Part shown: one piece after another, positions 22,281 through 31,848 of the stretch | Position numbering within the stretch: position 1 is the first letter of the stretch | How the letters are laid out: every line of letters starts with the position of its first letter | Assembly (NCBI RefSeq): GCF_030344915.1 | Contig: NZ_CP128233.1 | Location: 248,001-312,000 of the forward strand | DNA from: Neopusillimonas aromaticivorans | Lineage (GTDB): Bacteria > Pseudomonadota > Gammaproteobacteria > Burkholderiales > Burkholderiaceae_B | Direction of reading: 5' to 3' | DNA length: 64,000 bases | Notes under the pieces: model-generated | What the model was told of the DNA's origin: nothing | What the model saw: the letters and a program-made list of their open reading frames with translations, nothing else | Databases searched by the model: none | Program-made: the position numbers and the translations under genes

Positions 22281-23003
22281 TTACACCTGGCGACCGGCCA
22301 GGCTGCTGCCACCATCAACGCCCAGAACCTGACCCGTGATGAAACCCGCTTCGGCCGACAACAGGAACAAGACGGCGGCAGCAACATCGGCCGGCTGACC
22401 CAGACGCCGCAACGGCACCGAGGCAATCGCGCGCTTTTCTGCGTCACTGCCTACCGGATGCTGTTCGCGGAATGTAAGGGTTTCAACCGCACCGGGCGAA
22501 ACCGCGTTGACGGTAATGCCATACTCGGCCAGTTCAAGCGCCCAGGTTTTGGTGCAGGCAATGAGGGCGTTCTTGGCGGCGGCAAAACTGGTCTGGTTCG
22601 CAGACCCGTGGGCACTGGAGCCACAGATATTGATAATGCGCCCTTCACGACGCGTTTTCATGGACGCCACAAACGCTTGCGTGACCTGGACAGCGACACG
22701 CACATTCAGATCAAACACCGAATAAAGCGACGCCAGATCGACATCACCCAGAGGCTCATCGCGAATGACACCGACATTGTTGACAATGGCGTCAACCGGA
22801 TACTTTTCACGAATCATGCGCAAAATATCCTCGGTTTCACCCGCATTGCTGAGGTCACAGGCATACAGGTAACCGGGGAAATCAATGTCTTGCGTGTTGC
22901 GCGCCAGGCCCACAACATGGCAACCCATATCGGCAAGACGCTGACTGATTGCCCAGCCAATTCCGCGGGTTGCCCCGGTAACAAGTACGCATTTGTTTTT
23001 CAC
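22281..23003 (-). CDS. Short-chain dehydrogenase/reductase with Phe in place of catalytic Tyr
   Basis: SDR-fold protein of 240 residues. Cofactor motif TGATRGIG at 9-16, NNVG at 75-78, and the C-terminal GQVLGVDGGSS typical of FabG-like SDRs. The usual YxxxK is here FxxxK (F140, K144, in QTSFAAAKNAL); the codon is TTT, one base from TAT. The expected serine position is also displaced by one residue (CGSS at 127-130). If the call is correct the protein may be catalytically altered or inactive; a base error is the alternative. It sits between alr and radA. The substrate is unknown. Confidence 0.8.
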   Translation of the reverse strand: MKNKCVLVTGATRGIGWAISQRLADMGCHVVGLARNTQDIDFPGYLYACDLSNAGETEDILRMIREKYPVDAIVNNVGVIRDEPLGDVDLASLYSVFDLNVRVAVQVTQAFVASMKTRREGRIINICGSSAHGSANQTSFAAAKNALIACTKTWALELAEYGITVNAVSPGAVETLTFREQHPVGSDAEKRAIASVPLRRLGQPADVAAAVLFLLSAEAGFITGQVLGVDGGSSLAGRQV

Positions 23004-23027
23004 GAGCCGTCCTTCGTAATGTTGATT

Positions 23028-24158
23028 TCAGGAAACCACCAACTTCGGAACGCGTGGTGCCACCGCGCATAGTAATTCATAACCAATTGTGCCAGCCGCG
23101 CTGGCGACTTCATCGACCGTCGGGCCATTCTGACCCCACAAAACCACGTCATCGCCGACCCGGGCCTGTGGTACAGGCCCCAGGTCGACCGTCAGCATGT
23201 CCATGGAAACTCGCCCCAGCAAACGGGTACGTACCCCGGCCACACTGACCGGAGTACCGGTAGGTGCATGACGCGGATAGCCATCAGCGTAACCGCAGGC
23301 GACAACACCAATGCGCATGGGCTGTTCAGCCACAAAGATATGCCCATAGCCCACGCCTTCACCTGGCCCGATTGAACGCACGCTAATCAGCCTGGACGAC
23401 AGCGTCTGGCCAGGCTTGAGCTCCAGATCGGCGCTGGTCTGCTGCGTAAACGGGGACGAACCATACAAACAGATACCGGGTCGCACCCATTGTTCGGCAG
23501 TATCTGGCAAGGACAACCAATAGGCCGGCGTCAGACTGGCCGCTGAATTACACATGCTGTCAGGACCGGGAAGCCCGTGGGTAGCCTCGGCAAACACGCG
23601 AATTTGCGCATTCGTCAGGTCGTGTGCCTCGTCGGCGCGTGCGAAATGGGTCATTTTGCCGATGCGGCCCACTGTGCCCGACCGCTGCAAACCCGTGACG
23701 CTATCCCAGGCCGACCGGAACCGGTCTGGCTCAAACCCCAGACGATTCATACCCGTGTTCAACTTCAGAAACACATTGACAGGCTTGTTTACCTTGACGG
23801 CCGACAACATATCCAGTTGCGTCTGACAATGCACGGTGGCATCAAGCGAATACTGGCTGAACAGGTTAATATCGGCCGCATCGAAGAAACCCTCGAGCAG
23901 CAAAATGGGCTTCACCCACCCTGCCTCGCGACAGGCAATGGCCTCGGCCAGATCAAGCATGGCCAGGCCATCGGCCTGATCAAATGCCCTGAGAGCATTG
24001 TGAATGCCGTGTCCGTAGGCATTGGCCTTGATTACCGCCCAGATTTTCGGGCGTACGCGACGGTGTTCAGTACTGATACGATCGAGCTGGTTGCGTACAA
24101 CAGCCAGGTTGTGAGTTAAAAACGGCAACGAAATTGTTGCCGAAATCGGACGTGGCAT
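23028..24158 (-). CDS. alr: Alanine racemase
   Basis: PLP enzyme that makes D-alanine for peptidoglycan, 376 residues, intact. The PLP lysine lies in WAVIKANAYGHG near residue 44, and the catalytic tyrosine in GEGVGYGHIFVAE near residue 270. The N-terminal TIM barrel and C-terminal beta domain (LLGRVSMDMLTVDLG) are both present. It is first in a minus-strand run alr-SDR-radA-permease-kdkA and divergent from hpnC across a 79-base gap. Confidence 0.94.
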   Translation of the reverse strand: MPRPISATISLPFLTHNLAVVRNQLDRISTEHRRVRPKIWAVIKANAYGHGIHNALRAFDQADGLAMLDLAEAIACREAGWVKPILLLEGFFDAADINLFSQYSLDATVHCQTQLDMLSAVKVNKPVNVFLKLNTGMNRLGFEPDRFRSAWDSVTGLQRSGTVGRIGKMTHFARADEAHDLTNAQIRVFAEATHGLPGPDSMCNSAASLTPAYWLSLPDTAEQWVRPGICLYGSSPFTQQTSADLELKPGQTLSSRLISVRSIGPGEGVGYGHIFVAEQPMRIGVVACGYADGYPRHAPTGTPVSVAGVRTRLLGRVSMDMLTVDLGPVPQARVGDDVVLWGQNGPTVDEVASAAGTIGYELLCAVAPRVPKLVVS

Positions 24159-24237
24159 GACTTCTCCCTAATAACGGAAGTCTAATCCAACTGGCGTGCC
24201 CGCGCTTGGCATCCTGTAAAAATTCAAAACAATTTTC

Positions 24238-25092
24238 ATGGCGGTAAATCACTACGAAAACTTCCCTGTTGCCTCGGTACTTGTCCCTGGTCACATACGC
24301 CGTGCCGTGGTCGACATTTACCGCTTTGCCCGCAACGCTGACGACATCGCCGATGAAGGCGATGCCCTGGCGCAGGCGCGGCTGGATGGCTTGCAAGCCT
24401 ACCGACACGCACTGGATCACCTTGCGGGTCAAACGCCGGATCCGATCACTGCGCAGCTGGCCGAAGTTTTCGAACCGTTAGGCGAAAGCATTGCAAAACA
24501 CCGGCTGTCGCTGCAACCGTTCTACGATTTGCTGTCGGCATTTTCGCAAGATGTTGTCATCACCCGCTACGACGACGACGCGCAATTATTTGACTACTGT
24601 CGGCGCTCGGCCAACCCGGTCGGCCATCTGATGCTGCAGCTGTACGATGCAGCGACCCCTTTGAACCTGACCCAGGCCGATGCCATTTGCACCGGCTTGC
24701 AACTGACCAATTTCTGGCAAGACATCGCGATTGACTGGGCCAAGAACCGCGTGTACCTGCCGCAGGCCCGGTTGACCCAGTTTGGTGTCAGCGAACAGCA
24801 CATTGCCCATGGCCGCGTCGACGAACGCTGGCAGGCACTGATGCGGCATCAGGTGGGTCAGGCCCGGGCGCTGCTGCTTTCAGGATATTCCCTGCCCGGG
24901 CGCCTTCCGATGCGGCTGGCTCTTGAGTTGCGCATGGTCATTGAAGGCGGTTTGCGCATTCTGGAACGCCTGGACGATTTAAACTACGACATGTTCAACC
25001 ATCGGCCCACCCTGAAACCCCGCGACTGGTTCGTTGTTCTGGGTCGGGCAATTATGCGCAGATCAGCGCCCAAACCTTCAGGCCACGCATGA
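24238..25092 (+). CDS. hpnC: Squalene synthase-like HpnC (hydroxysqualene synthase)
   Basis: Trans-isoprenyl diphosphate synthase fold, 284 residues, intact. In the HpnCDE route HpnD makes presqualene diphosphate from two farnesyl diphosphates and HpnC turns it into hydroxysqualene. The two metal-binding motifs are YRFARNADDIADEGD near residue 29 and NFWQDIAIDWAKNR near residue 160. The start has no clear ribosome binding site. Its stop overlaps the hpnD start as ATGA. Confidence 0.92.
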   Translation: MAVNHYENFPVASVLVPGHIRRAVVDIYRFARNADDIADEGDALAQARLDGLQAYRHALDHLAGQTPDPITAQLAEVFEPLGESIAKHRLSLQPFYDLLSAFSQDVVITRYDDDAQLFDYCRRSANPVGHLMLQLYDAATPLNLTQADAICTGLQLTNFWQDIAIDWAKNRVYLPQARLTQFGVSEQHIAHGRVDERWQALMRHQVGQARALLLSGYSLPGRLPMRLALELRMVIEGGLRILERLDDLNYDMFNHRPTLKPRDWFVVLGRAIMRRSAPKPSGHA

Positions 25093-25951
25093 GCCCCGAC
25101 GATTATTGCCAGAACAAGGCCACAAAAAGTGGCTCAAGCTTTTATTACGCGTTTTTATTTCTGCCCCCGAACGCCGGCGCGCCATCACCGCACTCTACGC
25201 CTTTTGTCGCGAAGTGGATGACGTGGTGGATGAATGCCACGACCCTTCGGTAGCCCGCCAGACCCTGGCCTGGTGGCATCAGCAGGTTGACGCACTGTTT
25301 GCCGGGAAAGCCGAGCACCCGGTCATGAAAGCACTGATGCCGCACCTTGAATCGTGCCGTATTACGGCCGCGCGGCTGCATGCCGTGATTGATGGCATGG
25401 AAATGGACCTGGACCAAAGCCGTTATCTTGACTGGCCTGGCCTGCAGAAATACTGCTGGCACGCAGCAGGGGCCGTCGGTGAACTGTCAGTGGGGGTATT
25501 CGGCTACCAGGACGAAAATACCCTGGTCTACGCCGACAAGCTGGGCCTGGCCTTCCAGCTGACCAACATCATTCGCGATGTGGGCGATGATGCCCGGCGC
25601 GGGCGCATTTACCTGCCGATCGACGAGCTGCAGCAGTTTGATGTCAAGGCTTCGGAAATTCTGAACCGCCAATACTCCGACCGCTTCGTTGCCCTGATGC
25701 AATTCCAGACAGAACGAGCCAAAACCTATTACCGCGAAGCGCTCGCAGCCCTGCCCGAGATCGACCGGCGCAACCAGCGCTCGGGGCTGGCGATGGCAGC
25801 CATTTACCACGCCCTGCTGCTCGAAATCGAACGTGATCGCTGGCAGGTACTTGACCAGCGCGTTTCACTGACGCCGATCCGCAAGTTCTGGCTGGCCTGG
25901 AAAACCTGGGTAACCGGTGGCAAACGGCTGGCCAAACAGTTTGCCCAATGA
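25089..25951 (+). CDS. hpnD: Presqualene diphosphate synthase HpnD (one frameshift)
   Basis: Condenses two farnesyl diphosphates to presqualene diphosphate. The repaired protein has 287 residues, with YAFCREVDDVVDEC and NIIRDVGDDARRGRIYLP as the aspartate motifs. The true start is MSPDDYCQNKATKSGSSFYY, overlapping hpnC. One base is missing in the C5 run at 25164-25168 (FLPPERRRAITALYAF expected), so an uncorrected call would give a false N-terminus read from inside hpnC. The stop overlaps the hpnE start. Confidence 0.93.
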
Positions 25952-27264
25952 ACGTCGGCATCATCGGTGCGGGCTGGGCCGGGCTTGCTGCGGCCGTTTC
26001 ACTGCGCGATGCGGGCCACACTGTTGCGGTTCATGAGGCCTCGGGTACTTTGGGTGGGCGAGCCCGTGCCGTCGATCGTCCTGAATTCGCCGCAATGCTG
26101 GATAACGGACAGCACATCCTGCTGGGAGCCTATCACCACACTCTGAGCCTGATGCAACGACTGGGTCTGAATACTGAAACCGCGTTCGTACGTCAACCGC
26201 TCGCGTTGAAAGCTGCCGACCACTCGTTCGAACTGCGCTGCGTCGACTTGCCTTCGCCGTGGCACGCCGCTGTAGGGGTTTTTCGGGCCAGAGGCTGGAA
26301 CCTGTCAGAGAAACTGGCATTGACGCGTGCGATTCTGCGCCTCAAAAACCGACGATGGACGGTCGTGCCCGACCAGAGCGTGTCCTGCTGGCTTGAACGG
26401 CACCGCCAACCCGCCAGGATCATTCAACGATTCTGGGAACCCTTGTGCCTTGCCGCCCTGAACACACCCTTGCACGATGCCAGTATCGACATGCTGGCCC
26501 GGGTTCTCGGTGACAGCCTGGATGCCGGACGACACGCCAGCGATGTACTGATCCCGACAACCGACCTTTCCGATCTGTGGGCCAATCATGTCCCCGGGGA
26601 CATCACGACACATCGCCGCTCGACCATACGGCAAATCACCCGTGAAGGATCCGGCTATCGTCTTGACGGAAGCTATTCTTACGATGCCCTTGTGGTGGCA
26701 ACAGCGCCGGCCTCGGCCCACCGACTGCTGGCGGGCCTGCCGCAGATACCACACGCCACGCCATTGCTTGAGTCGCTTTCAGCGTTTGCGCCGGTACCGA
26801 TCGCCACACTGACCCTGGCGCTGGAACGCCCCTGGTATGACTTGCCAGACAACATGCTGATGCTGGACGACCAGGCACACCCGGGCGCCCTGGGGCAATG
26901 GCTGTTCAACCATGCCCATATTGCCGCAACACCCCAACGCAAGCACCTGCTCTGTGTGGTTATCAGTGATTGCCGAGCCCTGATGACGCTGGACCGGCAT
27001 GAAGCTATTGAACAACTGCTACGCCAGATACGCACGCAAACCGCCCATTGCAACGCCATGCCACGCATTACGGGTCACACTCTGATCATTGAAAAACGTG
27101 CAACGTTTGCAGCAACGCCGGGCCTGACGCGGCCCGATAATGCGTCTCCCTGGAATAACCTGATGGTAGCCGGCGACTGGACCGACACCGGCTACCCCGC
27201 CGTACTGGAAGGCGCCGTTCGCAGCGGACAACGGGCCGCCGCCCTGCTGTGTCAGGGCTATTGA
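25948..27264 (+). CDS. hpnE: Hydroxysqualene dehydroxylase HpnE
   Basis: FAD-dependent amine-oxidase/desaturase-fold enzyme that reduces hydroxysqualene to squalene, 438 residues, intact. The N-terminal dinucleotide loop is VGIIGAGWAGLAAAVSL, followed by LGGRARA; the C-terminal FAD motif is NLMVAGDWTDTGYPAVLEG. The start overlaps the hpnD stop as ATGA. It ends three bases before the stop of the convergent EF-hand-like gene. No squalene-hopene cyclase gene (shc) follows in this window, so squalene may be used or cyclised elsewhere. Confidence 0.93.
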   Translation: MNVGIIGAGWAGLAAAVSLRDAGHTVAVHEASGTLGGRARAVDRPEFAAMLDNGQHILLGAYHHTLSLMQRLGLNTETAFVRQPLALKAADHSFELRCVDLPSPWHAAVGVFRARGWNLSEKLALTRAILRLKNRRWTVVPDQSVSCWLERHRQPARIIQRFWEPLCLAALNTPLHDASIDMLARVLGDSLDAGRHASDVLIPTTDLSDLWANHVPGDITTHRRSTIRQITREGSGYRLDGSYSYDALVVATAPASAHRLLAGLPQIPHATPLLESLSAFAPVPIATLTLALERPWYDLPDNMLMLDDQAHPGALGQWLFNHAHIAATPQRKHLLCVVISDCRALMTLDRHEAIEQLLRQIRTQTAHCNAMPRITGHTLIIEKRATFAATPGLTRPDNASPWNNLMVAGDWTDTGYPAVLEGAVRSGQRAAALLCQGY

Positions 27265-27266
27265 CG

Positions 27267-28445
27267 TCAGACGACCAGATCGACCTGCTGCAACGTACCC
27301 AGTCGGCCGTCTTCACCAACATACAACCCCGTACCCCGGACCTGGCCGTGCATGGTGTTGTCACGTCCCTTGAGATCAAACGGGGTTTCGGCCTGCCCGA
27401 GATACAAGGCCCCCACCTTGCGTTGCGCCAATGACGTCAACTGGTCTTCACCCTGACCGTCTTTGGTCCAGATCAACAATTGCGCAAACACACTGTCAGC
27501 CTCGTCGATCCAGCCGTTGCCGTCTTCATCGTATTGGGCAAGGTCGGCAAAACCATTACCGCTTTGGGTACCGAATAATTCAGACCCGTCATCAATGATG
27601 CCATTGCCATTTCTGTCGAGCGCCAGGAAACCGCTGGCACCGCCCACAAACGAGATTGTGTCGTCGACACCATCGCTGTCGATATCAAACGCAAATTTCT
27701 GATCGGTCAGTTGCGCTGCCGTGCCACCAAAATTGATGACCAACGGATCTTTGCGGACCCCGTCACCGGCGCGCAGGGAAAACGTGCTTTCGCTGGCGAA
27801 CTCCCGTGTCATTTGCATGGAGACACTGAACTGCAGGGTTTTGCCATCTGCGGTGCGAATGACCCCTTCTGCCGAGAATGAGGTCTGCTCGAATTCGTAG
27901 ACGGATTCACGACGGTCATATTCAATACCCCACCCTTGAGGTTGATCGGCCTGGGTCGGCACAGACCCTGCCTGCGCAGGAACCGATGCGGCCGCACCGG
28001 CCGCCTGCGTCAATTCCGAAGCATCCATCAGCTTGACCTTGCGCCCCGTGAACGCCTCGATCAGTGTGACCAGCAGCTTGAGCTTGGGATCAGAGTCGAT
28101 GGCCTCAGCACTGGGCATCAACCGCATCAGCCCCGGCGGCCTCTTGGCCAGATAATTCACCACCAACCGGACGACTGGCGGCAGAACCGGTATTCCCCCT
28201 TGCACTGGCGCTGATGACGGGGATTGGGAAGCCGCCTGCAACAACGCCTGACGTGCCGCCTCCGAAATACTCACGTTGCTGCCAGGGAGCGCCGCTGAGC
28301 GGCCCGCTGCACCATTGACGGCCTCTTGCCCTTCAAAATCAGGGCGCTGGTTACCCACCCAGGCCCGCATCGTCTCTTGAACCGATACCTGGCTGACGCG
28401 GGTATGCTGACTGGCAAACGCAATGTTTGAACTTTCGATTTTCAT
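27267..28445 (-). CDS. Uncharacterised protein with three EF-hand-like calcium loops
   Basis: Intact 392-residue protein; I recognise the type (hypothetical proteins with the block ELFGTQSGNGFADLAQYD) but not a function. Residues 254-262 (DIDSDGVDD), 277-289 (DRNGNGIIDDGSE) and 306-317 (DEDGNGWIDEAD) are Asp/Asn/Gly-rich loops fitting calcium binding. The N-terminus starts MKIESSNIAFASQHTRVSQV with no signal peptide or membrane segment. Residues 140-170 are an Ala/Gln/Pro-rich linker. Start chosen from AGGA eight bases upstream. It stands alone, convergent with hpnE; a promoter-like motif lies 70 to 95 bases upstream. Secretion by a non-classical route or a role in the cytoplasm are both open. 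Confidence 0.75.
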   Translation of the reverse strand: MKIESSNIAFASQHTRVSQVSVQETMRAWVGNQRPDFEGQEAVNGAAGRSAALPGSNVSISEAARQALLQAASQSPSSAPVQGGIPVLPPVVRLVVNYLAKRPPGLMRLMPSAEAIDSDPKLKLLVTLIEAFTGRKVKLMDASELTQAAGAAASVPAQAGSVPTQADQPQGWGIEYDRRESVYEFEQTSFSAEGVIRTADGKTLQFSVSMQMTREFASESTFSLRAGDGVRKDPLVINFGGTAAQLTDQKFAFDIDSDGVDDTISFVGGASGFLALDRNGNGIIDDGSELFGTQSGNGFADLAQYDEDGNGWIDEADSVFAQLLIWTKDGQGEDQLTSLAQRKVGALYLGQAETPFDLKGRDNTMHGQVRGTGLYVGEDGRLGTLQQVDLVV

Positions 28446-28512
28446 GTCTCGGGTCCTGTTAAGGCGGATACCGAAGGCGTAGCCACCGAAGCAAGGCCCT
28501 CATGTTCAAACA

Positions 28513-28539
28513 GTAACGACAGATCGCGACAATTGTTTA
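28513..28539 (-). promoter_or_regulatory. Sigma-28-like promoter motif upstream of the EF-hand-like gene
   Basis: On the minus strand TAAACAAT (28532-28539) and GTCGTTAC (28513-28520) are separated by exactly 11 bases. The flagellar sigma-28 consensus is TAAAGTTT-N11-GCCGATAA, so about 10 of 16 positions match with ideal spacing. The rest of the 225-base gap down to the crcB stop shows nothing else. This is a weak match and may be chance. Confidence 0.25.
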
Positions 28540-28670
28540 ATCACAGGTCAGGCGACCAGCCTGATGACGAAGCAATAAACCAGCCCAGGTACTCGTCACT
28601 TTACGTAGTGAATCGGGCCGACACCATGCCCCCGAACGCCTCGACAGGATATGCGCGCTGGCCTGAAGGA

Positions 28671-29057
28671 TCAGGCCAATACACGCTGTACGGAATAAAA
28701 CCCCAGTGCGGTCAGGGCCAACGAGCCTGCCAGACTGATGAAGGCATAACCCAATGCCGCCAGCCAATCGCCCCGCTGCAGCAGACCGATGGTTTCGGCA
28801 GAAAATGTAGAGAATGTGGTCAGGCCACCCAGAAACCCGGTGATCATGAACAGCTTGAGCCAGTCGGGCGCCGCAGGCCACTGCACGACCAACGCCAGAA
28901 GCAGACCGATGGCATACGCACCCAGGCCATTGGCCGCCAGTGTGCCCCACGGCAAGACCGCCCCCGAGTGATTCAGCCACAGGCCAAGCAACCAGCGGCC
29001 GATGGCCCCCAAGGCCGCGCCTGCACCTACGGCCAGCAAGTGTGCAAACGTTATCAT
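28671..29057 (-). CDS. crcB: Fluoride channel CrcB/Fluc
   Basis: Dual-topology four-helix fluoride exporter of the inner membrane, 128 residues, intact. The signature GGLTTFSTFSAET near residue 75 and NGLGAYAIG near residue 43 are the fluoride-path motifs. The start MITFAHLLAVGAGAALGA is the usual one. No fluoride riboswitch is recognisable in the 81 bases between thrC and this gene, so regulation is unclear. Confidence 0.92.
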   Translation of the reverse strand: MITFAHLLAVGAGAALGAIGRWLLGLWLNHSGAVLPWGTLAANGLGAYAIGLLLALVVQWPAAPDWLKLFMITGFLGGLTTFSTFSAETIGLLQRGDWLAALGYAFISLAGSLALTALGFYSVQRVLA

Positions 29058-29138
29058 GGCCGGCGACTACCCAAACAAACGGATTGATCAGGTGAGCCGG
29101 CCACAGACATGCTTGCCACTACGTACGCTGCCCGCAGC

Positions 29139-30547
29139 CTACAACTGTGCGTGCTGCTCGATGTAGCGACGCACCAGAGCCACGTCGCAATCCATGATTT
29201 CGACTTTTTGCGGCAAGGACGCCAGATGCCCCAGTGCGCAGGGGGTGGCGCGGGCTGACCAATGGCCTCGACAATGGTGTCGTTGAACTTGGCAGGCAAT
29301 GCCGTTTCAAGCACCAGCATGGGGACACCCGCTTCGACAAAGGGCCGTGCCACCTTGACGCCATCGGCCGTATGCGGGTCGATGATAACGCCCGTGGCTT
29401 CGTGTACCGCACGAATTGTAGCCAGACGGTCGGCATGGCTGCTGACACCGGCCACGAAACCATAACGCGACTCGAACAAGGGCTTGAGATCGGAAAGATC
29501 AAACTCGCCCTGAGTGCCCAACTGCTGCCATAACGACGCCACGCGAGCCGCATCCTGACCGACCAGGTCGAATACAAACCGCTCGAAGTTGGACGCCCGG
29601 GAGATATCCATGGAAGGACTGGAAGTGGCGTGCGTTTGCGCAGCCGAACGCGGTCGGTACACACCGGTACGGAAAAACTCTTCGAGCACATTGTTTTCGT
29701 TGGTAGCCAGCACCAGACGACGCACAGGCAAACCCATTTCACGGGCCAGATGACCCGAAAGAATGTTGCCGAAATTACCCGAAGGGACAGCAAACGACAC
29801 CTGCTGACCCGGACCGGTAGTAACGCGCAACCAGCCCCAGAAGTAGTACACCACCTGAGCGGCAATACGCGCCCAGTTGATTGAATTGACAGCCCCCAGA
29901 TGGTAGCGCGACTTGAAGTCAAGATCGCTGCCCAGTGCCTTGACGATATCCTGGCACTCGTCGAACACACCCTTTACCGCGATGTTATGAATGTTTTCAT
30001 CTTGCAGGGAGTACATCTGGGCGCGCTGGAAATCGCTCATGCGGCCCTGAGGCGACAACATGAAAACCGACACCCCTTTCTTGCCGCGCAAGGCATATTC
30101 GGCGGCGGAACCGGTATCACCCGAGGTTGCACCCAGAATATTGAGTGTGGTGTTGCGACGCGCCAGAACGTATTCAAACACTTGCCCGAGAAACTGCATG
30201 GCCATGTCTTTGAAGGCCAGGGTTGGGCCCTGCGACAAGCCCAACAAGCTTAACCCGCCATCAAGCGGCTTGACCGGAACAATATCGGGCGAATCAAATG
30301 CATCGGTGGTATAGGCTGCCGCAGTGAGCTTTGCGAGGTCGGCACGCGGAATATCATCGATGAACAGGCCCAGAACCTCGGTGGCCAGTTGCGGATACGA
30401 CAGCGTGCGCCAGGACTCAAGCGTTTCAGCTGAAATTTTTGGCAGCGATTCGGGCAGGGCCAGCCCGCCATCGGGGGCCAGGCCTTCGAGCAGAATGTCA
30501 GAAAACTGCAGTGGCGCCATACCGCCACGGGTTGAACGGTATTTCAT
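29139..30547 (-). CDS. thrC: Threonine synthase (one frameshift)
   Basis: PLP enzyme converting O-phosphohomoserine to threonine. Repaired length 469 residues. PLP lysine in PTLAFKDMAMQFLG near residue 110; the phosphate-binding ILGATSGDTGSAAEYAL follows. One base is missing at the G5 run 29241-29245 or just next to it; the correct end is LGHLASLPQKVEIM and RRYIEQHAQL before TAG at 29141-29139. The raw frame instead runs on for about 30 wrong residues. The start overlaps the hom stop as ATGA. Confidence 0.94.
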
Positions 30548-31848
30548 TGGAGGCTTTCCACGCGAAGACGTGTCACATGAGACTTGACGAAAGGCAAGGC
30601 CTGAATCTCTTCCAGGGCACGGTTGACATTGCCTTCACGGGCCTGATGCGACAGGAAAATGATATCGGCATCGTCGGGACCATGCGGTTCCTGGAACATG
30701 GACCCGATCGAGATCTGGTGATCGGCCAAAACACGCGCCAGATCGGCAAGAACGCCCGGGCGGTCATCAACGCGCAAGCGCAGATAGTACGACGAAACGA
30801 CGTCATCCATGGAAAGAATCGGCGTGTCGGCCATGGCACCCGGCTGGAACGCCAACGGCGGCACATGGTGGCCCGGATCAGCCAACAGCAAACGGGTCAC
30901 ATCGACCAGGTCAGCCACCACCGCCGAAGCCGTAGGTAATTCACCCGCACCCTGGCCGTAATACAGGGTAGGCCCAACCATGTCACCATAGACTTGCACC
31001 GCGTTCATGGCGCCCTCGACGCTGGACAGCAGGCGTTCGGCAGGAATAAGTGTGGGGTGAACACGCAACTCAATGCCGTTCTCGCAACGACGGGTAATAC
31101 CCAGCAGCTTGATACGGTAACCGAGACGTTCTGCGTGCTCGATGTCTTCTTTGGCCAGACCGGTAATGCCTTCGATGTGAACCTTGCTGAACTGGACGGG
31201 GATACCGAAGGCCAGCGAAGCCAACAGGCTGAGCTTGTGGGCAGCATCGACACCTTCAATATCGAACGTCGGGTCGGCTTCGGCGTAGCCCAGCCGCTGG
31301 GCATCGGCAAGGGCTTCGTTGAACGACAGCCCTTTGAAGCGCATTTCAGAAAGAATATAGTTGGTTGTGCCGTTAATGATACCGGCGACCCACTGAATGC
31401 GATTGGCCGACAAGCCTTCGCGAATCGCCTTGATGATAGGGATACCACCGGCCACGGCGGCTTCGAACGCAACCATCAGGCCCTTGGCCTGGGCCGCCGC
31501 GAAAATCTCGTTGCCATGCTTGGCCAGCAAAGCCTTGTTGGCCGTCACCACGTGCTTACCCTGGGCAATGGCCTCGTTGACCAATTCCCGGGCGATACCA
31601 TCGCCACCGATGAGTTCGACCACAACATCGATATCGGGGTGACGCACCACCTCAAAGGCATCAGAGGTGACCAGTACATTGTCACCCACTTCCTGGCGCA
31701 CGGCATCAACGTTAAGAGCGCCAACCGCAACCACCTCGATTTTGCGGCCCGCCCGACGGGCAATTTCTTCGGCATTGCGGACAAGTACCTTGAACGTACC
31801 GCCACCGACAACACCAAAACCCAACAAACCTACTTTTACAGGACTCAT
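30544..31848 (-). CDS. hom: Homoserine dehydrogenase
   Basis: Reduces aspartate semialdehyde to homoserine for threonine and methionine synthesis. 434 residues, intact. N-terminal NAD(P)-binding GLLGFGVVGGGT, catalytic-domain signature AEADPTFDIEGVDAAHKL near residue 200, and a C-terminal ACT domain (YYLRLRVDDRPGVLADLARV) that usually senses threonine. The start overlaps the aminotransferase stop and its own stop overlaps thrC, giving a tightly coupled three-gene operon. Confidence 0.95.
   Translation of the reverse strand: MSPVKVGLLGFGVVGGGTFKVLVRNAEEIARRAGRKIEVVAVGALNVDAVRQEVGDNVLVTSDAFEVVRHPDIDVVVELIGGDGIARELVNEAIAQGKHVVTANKALLAKHGNEIFAAAQAKGLMVAFEAAVAGGIPIIKAIREGLSANRIQWVAGIINGTTNYILSEMRFKGLSFNEALADAQRLGYAEADPTFDIEGVDAAHKLSLLASLAFGIPVQFSKVHIEGITGLAKEDIEHAERLGYRIKLLGITRRCENGIELRVHPTLIPAERLLSSVEGAMNAVQVYGDMVGPTLYYGQGAGELPTASAVVADLVDVTRLLLADPGHHVPPLAFQPGAMADTPILSMDDVVSSYYLRLRVDDRPGVLADLARVLADHQISIGSMFQEPHGPDDADIIFLSHQAREGNVNRALEEIQALPFVKSHVTRLRVESLQ

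Noticed and set aside
29058..29138. Fluoride riboswitch upstream of crcB
   Set aside because: The gap lacks the conserved motif and pseudoknot pattern of that riboswitch.
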